Source: Chara braunii (Eukaryota; Streptophyta; Charophyceae; Charales; Characeae). Taken from it: a stretch of DNA of 28,373 nucleotides. Below, piece after piece: positions 11,635 through 23,200 of this stretch. The position numbers were made by a program, and so were the translations under genes. The notes beneath the pieces were generated by a model. That model worked only from the letters and a program-made list of their open reading frames with translations, did not search any database and was not told the DNA's origin. Where the stretch lies: assembly GCA_003427395.1 (NCBI GenBank), contig BFEA01000118.1, positions 904,512-932,884 on the forward strand. The letters run 5' to 3'. Within the stretch, counting starts at the first letter, position 1, and each line of letters begins with the position of its first letter.

Positions 11635-14600
11635 GGTGCGCCTGCATCATGTGCAGCACACCAGTGTGCATTTTGCACGCATCTCGTGTGCGATAAGTAT
11701 GATGGTGCTAATCTGTGTATGGGTGATTGTATCGGGCCTCAACTTTCAGGGACAGCGACCGGTTCCAGTCAATGCCAGGCCGACCCTCCCTGGGCATCAC
11801 CTCGACCCACCCTGTATAGGGGTACCTCCTGCTCCTCCACCAGTACCGCAGCATGGACCTGGCCGGCTGTTCGCAGACCTGGAAGGAGAAATGCTCCATC
11901 TGAAGCATTTGGCAGCGGCTTCCAGAGATGCGATTGCGGATGCAGGAGCCACACCTGGACTGAAGACCAGGGTTTGGAGGAGAGTGCGGGAGTTCAATGC
12001 ATGTGTCCCCTATTCTGGTGTTTTGCCAAATGCAGAGGTGCCGGAAGTAGCCGTGATGGCTCTGCTGTCGATGCTGCCACCACCGCCGCCGATCGACACA
12101 TCGCCTAATGCACCGCCTCTGCCAGCCCCCTCCCAGAACAAAGGTGCCGCGTACATGGGTGTGCTGGCTTGCCTTCGGCGGTTGCTTGGGGCAACGTCTG
12201 CAATGTCAATGGTGCTGAACATGCCAGGGGCTTTGGCGAGGGTGATGGGCCTTCTGAGGAGTGGCTCAGAAGGTGTAGCTGCCGAGGCTGCCCGACTCGT
12301 TGCATTTGTGATCGGTGGCGGGCCTGGAGAAGTTGCACTGCTGCTGAATGTCAAAGGCGAGAGGCATGCGCTTTTGGCACAAGCTAAGCTTTCCGCCTTT
12401 GGTAATGTACGGTGGGTGGCTGTGCTTGTGAGCCGTCTGCGGCCCTTGGCGGTCTCCCCGCTTCTGTCTATGGCAGTGGTTGAGGTCTTAGAGGCAATGC
12501 TTTGTGAGCCATTAAGCGAGACAACTGATGACAAGAGCTTCGGTGAGACAGTGAGGCAAGTTGCTGCCCTTCGACGAAGGCTATTTGCTCTTTTTGCACA
12601 TCCAGCACCAGGTGTGGTGGAGACGGTCGGAGTTATGATGAGAACGATCGCCGAGGAGGACGCGGTTGCTGCCGAGCCCATGCGTGATGCAGCACTTCGT
12701 GATGGGGCGGTTCTCAGGCACCTCATTCATGCCTTCTTCCTGCCCGAGGGAGAAAGACGAGATGTGAGCCGTCAACTTGTTGCGCTTTGGGCCGACGGTT
12801 ATCCCCCAGCGATGGATCTCCTGGCGCGCACAATTCCACCTGGCTTGGTGGCGTATCTCTTCACAAGGCAACCTGTCGTGGATGAAGCACCAGCACCCCC
12901 TCCGGCCATCGCCAGTGGGGGAAACACCACACCTGGAGGGTCTGGCCCTCAGGGCGGTGCACACTTTGACCTGCCCGACGATGTGATGATGAGGAGGAAG
13001 CAGAAGCGATTGCTGCAGAGACGTCGAGGGAGGGGCCTGCGGAGAGCTGCTGCGAAATTTGCCGTTGCAGCTGTAGTGGGGGAGGGATACAGTGCTGCCC
13101 TATCTGGTCCCGGAGGTGTGTTTGACGGGAGTCCTGGAGCAGGCGGTGGGATGGGTGATGGGTTTCCTGGTGGCGTGCGGGAGAGCATTGCGGGTTTGCT
13201 TGGCTCTTCAGGTGTGGGAAATTCTATTCTGAATGCGGTAGCAGCGGTCAGTAACACCCGACCAATGCCCGGTGAGTTCGGTGTCATGGAGGTTGGTAGT
13301 GAGAGCAGTTATGCTGATGGTAGTGGCGAGTCTGCTGGTGGTGGTGTCATGAATAGGGCGCTGGCACCTGGAGAGGGGGGAACTGCTGAGGGAACCCGTG
13401 GACAAGCAGCAGGGGCCGGTGCAGTCCCGGTGGTTAGTGAGTCAACTTCTGCAGGCAGAGCGTTGAAGCTTCGGTACAACTGGCCAGAGCTTTGGGTGCA
13501 GTTTGCTAAGGATCATCATCGTGCAGACTTGATTTGGAATGAACAGACACGGCAAGAGCTGCGCGAAGCGCTCGAGAAAGAGGTTCACCACCTCGACCTT
13601 GAACGGGATCGCTCAGCAGACGGTGGTGTTTCCGTCTGGTCACCGACTACCGCAAAGGAAGACAATGCCGAGGAGACGGAGGTGGTGGAACAACGAACGG
13701 GGCAGCTGTCATGGAACTATCTGGAGTTCAAGGTGAAGTATGCGACGCTGTCAAGGGAGCTTTGTGTTGGCCAATATTATCTCCGGTTGCTGCTCGAGTT
13801 CGGGAGCAACTCGAGCGATGGAGGCGAGGATGGTCTTGCTAGCTCAAAGAATGAGCTTATCTTGAGAGATCCACCTACATTTTTCAGGGCGCTGTATCAC
13901 CGCTTCCTTTGTGATGCGGATGCAGGCCTGAGTGTGGAGGGCTTCAACTTGGAAACTCTTGATGGTTCAGGATTGATGAATGACTGGTGCTCTTTGAGTG
14001 GTCTTGAGGGATTCGGTGGAGTTAGTGCACCCAACGCAAGGGAGCTGTGTGCACGGGCAATGACCATAGTGTATGATCGCTTTCAGTCAGTCATTGGTCC
14101 ATTTGATGGGACTGCTCACATTACAGTGCTGCTTGACAGGACAAATGACCGAGCGCTCAGACATCAGCTTCTCTTGTTGTTGAAGGTTGGTGTATAGATT
14201 CAACCTTTTCATCCCTCTTCTCTCTACCATGTATAATCATATAATCTACACAGGATTCCTCCAATAATCTGCGTACTTGAATGCCATCTGTTGTTTTCAA
14301 GCTTCCAACAGTAAAGCCTCGTGAAATACTCGTGTGAGCTGTGGTAATTCAGAAACAATGGATTCATATTTCAAATCTTTCTTCAGGGGTAGCTGAGAAG
14401 GTTTCATGAAAAGTTTTTTGAGTCTTTTGACTAAATAAGACAGAAGTTGCTGGCAACCGGGCAAGTCGCCCGGGGTACCCGGGCAACAGGAAAAGTGTGG
14501 TGAACTTTTTTTTTTTTTTTGTTCTGCGCATTCGGAGAGGGCCTGGAATCCGGCTCTCTTCTTTTTTCGAATGTTGGCTGTCAAGGGGGGGGAACGGGGG

Positions 14601-15677
14601 TCTAACTTGGCTTTAAAGCACCAGTACATGCCAGCTATCAGCCCCGGGCCCCTTTCGGAGGCCGCCCACGGCGGATTCATTTTATCTACGGCACTCGCGC
14701 TCCTAAATTTTAGGGGAGGCTCAAAACAGGATCTAAATTTGCCTGGGGCAATGTACTGGTGGTTTAANNNNNNNNNNNNNNNNNNNNNNNNNNNNNNNNN
14801 NNNNNNNNNNNNNNTTCTGTTATTTTCTTTTTTCTATCTTTGATTCAGTGAGGAATTCAGATGTGACCCTCAACCAAAAGTCCTTCGCATTGCCAATCTA
14901 CGCAACATATTTTATTTTTATTTTTTTTCCCCGGATTTTTTTTATTTTATTTTTTTTCAAGTTTTTGTGCTGGGGCTGCCCAGAACCCTGCCTGGGGTCA
15001 TGCCCAGGCGGGCGATCGGGCATGAATCCAGGCACAAGTTGGGTGCCCTCGGGCCTGGAAAAATAACGTAGATCAAAAATTCATTGTACAAAAGCCTGGC
15101 GGCTGCCTTGTCAATATAAAGTCTTGTAGTAGTTCCTTTCGGTTTCTGAAAAAATGGAAGTGAAGCAATGAAGGCGTGGAGGATGTCTAGTGGAGGGTTG
15201 ACGGAGGCCAAAAAGACACAGTCAGTTCTAGGGAGCATGTCTAAGGGAGGGGGATTGATAAAGGCCAAAATAGGATCCGGGTGCTAATGATCCGCTGGCC
15301 TTTCCAGAGAAAATATATCTGTTCCAAGATTCTGGATGAAGAACAAGGAGACGGAAATAGGTTATCGCAAATAAGAGTTCTCTCTGGTAGAAAAACAACT
15401 TCCAGGGAGTGATATAGGATGATGAAGGTTATCAAACCCACAATCTGGTGGTAGGCTTTAGCCTCCTGACCTGAAAATGAAGCGGATGTTGGTCACTGAA
15501 TCTGTGGAGGGTGTCGATGGTATGCATTGCTACCAGCTGATGGGTACACGTTTTGTGAACGAGTCTATGTTGTGCATATGGGTCACCTTTTTTAATGTCA
15601 AAAATGATATATAATTAGTAAATAGTAATTACTGATGTAATGATATTATTAAAATATATGATTTTACTTGACTGGAA

Positions 15678-15758
<81 letters not shown>

Positions 15759-18700
15759 GATTGTTGTATGCTGTCAGTCGTTAGTGACAGTGGCAGCGAA
15801 TGCAGAGGCTTGTGTTGCAGTTGGCGGTTGTGAGCTTGCAGTTGATCTGCTGNTGATTGTTGTATGCTGTCAGTCGTTAGTGACAGTGGCAGCGAATGCA
15901 GAGGCTTGTGTTGCAGTTGGCGGTTGTGAGCTTGCAGTTGATCTGCTGACAACAGCGCATGAAGCTTCAGAACGAACAGCGATTCCTCTTCAGTCAAACC
16001 TGATCACGGCTGCAGCCCATATTGATCCGCCGAAGGAGTGGCTGTATATGAATAGCTCTGGCGAGCAAGTTGGACCGATGGAGAAGGACCGGCTTCGGCG
16101 AGCGTTCTCCAAGGGCCATATAGATTGGAACACAAAATGCTGGGCAGCAGGAATGACTGAGTGGAAACCCCTGCGCGATATCAGGGAATTGCGATGGGCT
16201 CTTGGTCATCGACTCGGTGTGCTGACACCGTTTCAGGTGATTTCTAATTAATAAAATAATTATGCATTGCAAACCTAGTCCATGCCCCATCGTTGCTCTG
16301 TCCGGGTTGGAGGCTCGTATCCGACGGTATTGGTGGCCAATATTGGGCTTTCTTAGCAGAAACCAACCACCAGCCAGGCCTGGCCTTTGTAGTGGAAGGC
16401 AGGTTTCGTCCTCTTTCCGAGGCATCTCTCTCCAGAAGACTGTTTGCGACCTACGGCTTCCCCCGAATAGAACGCCCGGTCATTATAGCTGCATTTGGGG
16501 CAACTTTCAGTCTAGATACAGCAGTAATGACCAGGCGTTCTATTCGGGTGAAGATGGTAGTGCCAATGAAGTCCAGAGATTTGTATTTATGTTAACTCCT
16601 TTGCATACCAATATGGATTTCATCTACTGCGAAGTTGTGCGAACGGCAATTTTGGACCACCACACCCAAAACAACTCTCTTTTGGTTCCGAAATAACGGG
16701 CTTTTCAGTCCGAAAACAACTACCTCGTTAGATGTCATCACCGAACTGACCAGCCCTAGGTTATTCAAAATTGTAGTATTTTACTCATCTGCTTCCACTG
16801 GAGTTCGAACTCAGGTCTGTATTTCGACAAGTCAGGGGTGAACGCTCTGAGCTAGGCCAGTTGGTAGCATGGCTCTATTCTTTTTAATGAAGTTTCTGTT
16901 CTTTTCCTGTTTTCTCTCTCGACTCTGTTTTTCTCTTCCTTTGCTCTGGGTCTTTGCCGTAAAGATAACAAATTGACAATTAATTTTCCGAGTCGCTTCC
17001 AGACTGCCTCGCGCCCGCCCTTGTGTGTCGCGGCCGCCCTTGTGTGTATAAGTGTAAGCTCGGGAGGTCAATGCGATCAGTGGTGGCCATTAATGTAAAA
17101 AAACTGCAAAATTGGTAACCTTCCTCACACCTATCCCTTCCTGCCTTGCACAACCCTGGACCAACAAGCATCATCAAGTTGGGGCTATCAGCCTTTCTGG
17201 CCTGGTAGGTTGGATCTTACGGTGCGCCTGTGTTGACTTGTTAAACCACAAGTACACGGCCCCAGCCTTGCAGTCTGAAACTTGTCGCCACAAGGAAACG
17301 AGGCTGAAACGTCAAACGCCGGGCCCGCCGTTGATAAATTCAATTGGTCGCCGTGTTTTTGTTTTGCGCCTCCAGAATTTGAGATGTCAGACCCACGGCC
17401 CAGGTGCCCATGTACTGGTGCTTTAAGCGACACAGCAAGTTAGGGCTACCAGCCTTTTTGGTCCGGTAGGTTGAACCTGACCGCAGGCCTGTGTTAAGTG
17501 CTGTTGGCTGGAAAAGCCAGCGTGGTAGTTAGGGCTACAGCCTTTTTGGCCCGGTAGGTAGAACCTGACTGCAGGCCTTTGTTAACTGCTGTTGGTTGGA
17601 AAAGAAGCCAGCCTGGTAGGTTGAATCTGACTGCAGGCCTGTTGTTGAGTACTGTTGGTTGGAAAAGTGAGTGAAGAATCCAACGCAATGGATGCCAATC
17701 GTGATGTGTGTATCCAATTGGCATGTGAGGGCCGACATCACAGTTTTGCATCATGTCTGCACCTGGTGTTAAACCAGAGTTTGTTCGGCAACGAGGACAT
17801 GAAATCACTGCACCAGTGAAACCCCATGCTGTGTCCTAGCTGGTGACTCCATTTTCCTGCTAAGGTGCAACTATGGAAAACTTTCTATTGTTGACGATGT
17901 AAGGTGCAGGATGTGATGTGCTGTGTCCCAGTATGTGAGAGAATTAAAGGAAACGAAGCTTACATTTCATGCATCAAACTGGCCTCGTGCAAGTACTTGT
18001 TGTATGTAAACAAGATCGTGCCATGCATTGTGGTGGGTGGGGTAGCTGGTCCTCGGATCCGATGTGCTGGACATGCAGCTGAAACGATTGGCAACTGTGA
18101 AGTGCATTGCAGGAGGAGGTTCAGACGTAATAATAATTGCTCTTTCGGTTATCGAACATTCAGAAGGTCCAATCTACGTATAGATTTTGAATGGGATATA
18201 TGGACGGATGCTTGTAATCTGAAAATGTTTCGTGTAATGGCATCATCACCTTCCCGCATCGTTGTTTGTAAACAAGGACGATGTCCTTGGTATACTGTGT
18301 ATCAGATGTGTTCGAGGGTGTTCACAGTGTACTTGCTGAAACATGACACCTGTGCTCGTGTTTGTTTTTCCATCCGCCTACTGCGATATTGTAGGCTTTT
18401 ATTTGGCTGCAATGCATATTTTGAGGTGTTCGTCTTACTTGTGGTTTATTGCTGGTGGTATGATTCATCCGATGCTGTTTGCTTGTATCATTTAGGTTGG
18501 CGAGGTAGCATTGTCGATTTTGCAGTCCCTGGTATCTGTGCATTCAAGTCTTGACAGTGCTGGCGAGCTGGTGTCACCGACACCTATCGTCAAGCGAATT
18601 CTATCGAGTCATAGGTGTTTCCCACACATCGCACAGGTGAGAAGACTGATCTACTTTTTGTGGAAATCTTGAACCTAACTGTCTTCTGCTGTGCTACGTC

Positions 18701-19672
18701 TCTCAGCATGCCTGGTGTTTGGCCTTGGTTGCTATAGGTTTACGCCATACATGTACGAGGCCCTCACGTACTCACACGTACTGTTTGAACTTTGAATGTG
18801 TACGGCCATGTATGGCCATGTATGCACTGTGCAGTGCATTATTATGGGGTAAAAAAGAAAAAGAAAAAATCAGAAAATTTCAAGAAGATGTGTCATGCAG
18901 CATTGTAGGATAACCAACTCTTGCCTTGGAGTCATCTCAAAATTCGTAAGGAAATTTGAGTTAAAAAAAACTTAAAAAAAGTCCGTAGACTCCATACACA
19001 TTATTTATCCGCGAAGTCCTATGCACTTGTCTGCCTGTCTGTCTTGATATTTGGCTGCCAAGTCTAGTTCTGTGCACCCCCAGTTTTTCATCTGGCGCTC
19101 TGTTTGCTAAGTTCGTCCGACTTCCCGGGCCTTTACCCATCTCGGAGGCCATTGGTTTGCCTGCTTGCCTGCCTGTCTGTTCGTTTGACCGTCAATCTGT
19201 CTATTCACTCATCTGGTAGAGAAAGTATAGAGTCCTATGCAGGGATGGGTGAATGGGGAGAAGCCAAACAGAAAGCCGAATACATAGGAGAAAGGATGGA
19301 GGGCCACCGGGACCAGCTCAGTTGGTACACCCATAAACTGTTGAAAAGTGAGACCCAAGTTCAAATCGAGATGCAATCAGATGAACTGAAAAAGATAATT
19401 CTGAACACTTTGCATTCGGTGACCAGATTCGCCCTTTCTGACCATGCACATAACTTCCGTCGCCCTGAGAACCATCCAAAAAAAGGAAAGGATCAAGACA
19501 GATAGACAAACAGCCAGAACAGATAGGCAGGCAGGCAGCCAGAAAGGTAAACCAACAGACTCCCAGATGGGTAAGGGCCAACCATGCATGCCAACAGAAT
19601 GATTAATGAAAAATTCAGAAGGCTCACTGATAGAATGGCTGGCTGGTTGGCGGGCAGGCAGGCAGACAAATA

Positions 19673-19749
<77 letters not shown>

Positions 19750-20236
19750 AACAACCGATGAACTGGTGGGACAAATGGGCTAAGAGGTGGGACGGATGGA
19801 CGGACGGGCGGGGCAGACCGACAAGCGGGTGGATAGAGCAAGCAAGTGTACGGGACTTTTATGGATAAGTGGACGTATGGGACCTGATGGGCGAACGGAT
19901 AAATGGGACATATGGGACCGGTTGTCTGCCTGGATGTCTGTCCACGTGCATGTTGCAGTCAGCGGTCTGCAGCTGTCGAATGCTTCTCTCTGGATTGTTT
20001 TGGTGCACTGCCACCACAGGTTGAGATGGCAGATATCACACGTTGCATTTCTGTGACATGTCTGTGAGTGGAAGTCCCCATAGAAAGTGACGAGATTATG
20101 CTCTTGTGGATAGAAACACCTCATGAAAGCATACTAACTCTCTTCGATGCTGAAATAACTGTCTTATGTTCTCGGAGCCATTAGTTTCACATGAAATGAA
20201 GGGATTGAAGGGATTGCTGATCGGATTCCTTTATGT

Positions 20237-20268
<32 letters not shown>

Positions 20269-23200
20269 CCAGTGCCTTTCAGAGACCGGTAAGCGGGCTT
20301 GGTCGAACCCATGGAGTACATCTGGGCCGGGTCAAACTCGTATTCCTTTATAAGTTCATAACTTTTATATGCTTTTTTTCTTTCTTTCTTTCCAGTGCCT
20401 TTCAGAGACTGTAAGTGTGTGGGCTTGGGTGAACTCATAGAGTACATCTGGGCTTAGTGAAACTTGTATTCCTTTGTAAAGTTTGTATACTTTTTTTTTT
20501 TTTTTTTTCTATTATTTATTGTGTATATTTTTAATTTTTAGACTTTAGTGCCTTTTAGTGACTGGTAAGTGCATGGACTTGGTCGAAGTCATGGATTACA
20601 TCTGGGCTTGGTTAAACTCGTATCCGTGGCTGCTGAGGTGATGTGTGTTTTTGTTTGTTTATGCGACTGAACAGGCGCTGCTAACAGGCGAGCCCACGAT
20701 TGTGGAAGGGGCTGCAGCTCTGTTGGAAGCAATATGTACTCACAATCCAGCGGCCCTTGCGAAGCTGTATTCCACTGGTGCATTTTACTTTTGCCTCGCT
20801 TATGCTGGTTCAAACCTGCAGTCTGTCGCCAGTCTGTTCAAGATGGCACATTGTCATCAAGCCTTCCATGATGGTATGGATGCTACTGTTTCGTCATCGC
20901 TGCCCCTCGTGAAGCGGAGTGTTCTTGGTGGTCTGCTCCCGGCATCACTGCTGTACGTGCTGGAAACGGGGGGTCCTGTGAAGTTTGCCGCAGCAATGGT
21001 AGCAGACTCAGACAATCCAGAGATCATATGGACACATAAGATGCGAGGGAATCGGCTGATCGATCAGGTGAGTCTCTGGGGAGCAAGCCCCACTGGTGAT
21101 ATGCCCAGGTCAGGATTTGAACTTGAGCTTTGAATCCAATGCATGGCATCTTATGTTTTGTAATTCAACACATGGCATCTGAAGTTTATTATTGCAGACT
21201 CATCTGCAGACGTCAGATTCCATAACCAAGACCTAGACAGTCCATTGGCACCTGAAGGTGAAATATTAGGGCCAGCTAGCCCGTCCGGGCAGTGTTTGTG
21301 TCCAGGTTTTTTATTTTTTTATTATCATCATGGTCATGGTATGAGGGTATGCCCCTTTAGCCTGTGAGGCAGTGTGAGCCATCATAGTTTTTTACATCCA
21401 TTAATCCGTTGGAAACGTATATAATCACAGAGAACTACTGTAGGCTGTCAGTGTTTCACGGATACACTGTTATGGAAAGGACGAGGAACACCCGGCCGTG
21501 ACTAACTGTTCGGTCAGAGTTTGACCGACGGATCAGGAGGGTAAAACCCCTCCAGCCTGCAGAGTCCTGTAACGGATGATAGTTCACCTTAACCTTAACC
21601 CGAGTTGCGGCTGGGCACCAACTACTGCCCCACTGCTGACACCCTGTGGTGGGCATTGACCACTGTCCTTGAGGGCACCTGTTATGAAAATTTAAGCCGT
21701 GTAGTGTGACAATTGATGTTCCCTTGTGTCCGCCAATGTGTACAGGGTTTCTCTAGCAAATCTGGTGTTGACGCAATTTGTTATCTCTTTGGTGCGTGCC
21801 GTCGTGACAGGTTTTTAAGCACCTTGGAGATTTTCCACAGAAACTCGCACAACATTGTCACAGCCTTTATGATTATGCGCCAATGCCACCAGTGACTTAT
21901 CCGGAGCTCAAGGATGAAATGTGGTGTCATCGGTACTACCTCCGCAATTTGTGCAACGAGATCAGCTTCCCTCGCTGGGAGATTGTGGAGCATGTGGAGT
22001 TCCTGCAATGCCTTCTTGCAATGTGGCGTGAGGAGCTAACGAGGCGACCAATGGAGCTCTCAGAGGAGGCTGCTTGTGAGATTCTGGAGATCCCAGAGGA
22101 GGCCATTGCAAAAGTTGAGGGCGGCAGTGGAAAAATGTCGTCTGGTGCTCCGGGGGCTCTTGTTGTTGCAACATCAGCGAAAGGGGCAGGTTTTGGGCGG
22201 GAAGGTTTTGGAGGCGTTGGTTTTTCAAGTTCCAAGAAGAGTTTGGCTTCAAGGATCGACGAGGAGGTGCTGAAGCGGCAATACAAGAAACTTGCAATGC
22301 GTTATCACCCAGATAAGAACCCGGAGGGAAGGGAGAAGTTCATGGCTGTCCAGCATGCATACGAGACTCTGCAGGCCAGCTTGCAGGGTTTGCAAGGTCC
22401 TCAGCCATGGCGGCTGCTACTGTTGCTGAAGGGCCAGTGCATCCTATACAGGCGATATGGAACAATGCTAGGCCCGTTCAAGTATGCCGGCTATCCGATG
22501 CTTCTGGATGCAATTGCCATTGACGAAGACGATACACAGTTCCTGTCGTCTGAGAAGACTCCGCTTCTGGAGGCGGCCACAGAGCTAGCATGGTTGACGT
22601 AAGTATCCTCTCATTGGGATGGGGCTGTTTGTGGGGTGTTGTGGAGGGGGAGGGACAACCGACGACGTTCACGGACGAAAGACGCCCTTCCAAATAAACG
22701 TGAAATAAGTGGGACTGGTTGGTGAGGTGTTGTGGAGGGTGAGGGGGCAACTGAAGATGTCCACAGATGAAAGGTACCCTTCCAAATAAACGTCAAGTAT
22801 TATACTAGAATAGGCATATCTCGCTCCTGAAATCTGCCCGCTCTTTTTTGTTTTCAATTTTTTGGAATCTGAGCGTTGTAGAATCATGGCCATGGTGGGC
22901 GCTGGGTGCCCACAGCCACACCCACCTGCCCCACCCGACCCACAATGTGATTGGGTTGAGCTTGGGTTTACCTTAGTTAGCCGTCTTGGGTGGGTGACGG
23001 GCGTGTGCAGCTACCTTCTTCCCCCGAACACAACGCACCCTCATTTTGGCTGTATCTGGCCGGAAATAAAACTCCTATACATTCATTTCTAGGGTGCGTT
23101 ATGTTCGGGGGAAGACAATAGTGGGCATTTCTGGCTCATGGGCGGGTCAACATTTTCTCTGGGTCATCCGTCAGGTGGGTGACAGGTGGGTGAAGCGTTG

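Larger units (their letters stand above)
9510..11749 (+). other. Intron 5 (2240 bp)
   Basis: Non-coding. Holds a C run (9554-9571), a TTAA-bounded MITE (9641-9860), a U6 pseudogene (10804-10912), an 11-bp perfect hairpin (11291-11332), a GC-rich repeat (11372-11456) and a T run (11594-11633). Confidence 0.85.
14186..15873 (+). other. Intron 6 (1688 bp, contains two gaps)
   Basis: Non-coding. Holds a TTAA MITE (14613-14767), a gap (14768-14814), GC-rich repeat copy 2, GT/GA microsatellites (15679-15756) and the upstream half of a 95-bp duplication around an N at 15853. Confidence 0.85.
16237..18495 (+). other. Intron 7 (2259 bp)
   Basis: Non-coding. Holds a 97-bp foldback element (16457-16553), a tRNA-like SINE (minus, about 16790-16870), and an 88-bp tandem array with a MITE inserted (17174-17670). 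The stretch 17880-18495 has no recognisable gene; an open frame at 17904-18554 runs through it into exon 8 in the wrong frame. Confidence 0.85.
18637..20674 (+). other. Intron 8 (2038 bp)
   Basis: Non-coding. Holds a large inverted repeat (19125-19580) with a SINE in its loop, a CA microsatellite (19673-19746), a tetranucleotide-like degenerate GGAC/GGAT stretch (19775-19950) and a three-copy splice-site-like array (20241-20631). Confidence 0.85.

Noticed and set aside
12010-12726. Long antisense open frame (238 codons) opposite exon 6
   Set aside because: It is a shadow of the GRV2 coding strand, which has clear family similarity and splice sites; the antisense product has no recognisable domain.
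17904-18554. 216-codon open frame overlapping exon 8
   Set aside because: It reads exon 8 in the wrong frame; the GRV2-matching frame is different.
18637-20674. Extra GRV2 exons at the three microexon-like cores
   Set aside because: The protein joins perfectly from exon 8 to exon 9 without them, and the cores correspond to nothing in GRV2; kept as a finding only.
21590-21605. Telomere-like CCTTAACCTTAACCC
   Set aside because: Only two and a half short units; not a telomeric array.
21468-21690. Possible solo LTR starting TGTTATGG
   Set aside because: I found no matching TG...CA end or 5-bp target duplication that I could defend; left unclassified.
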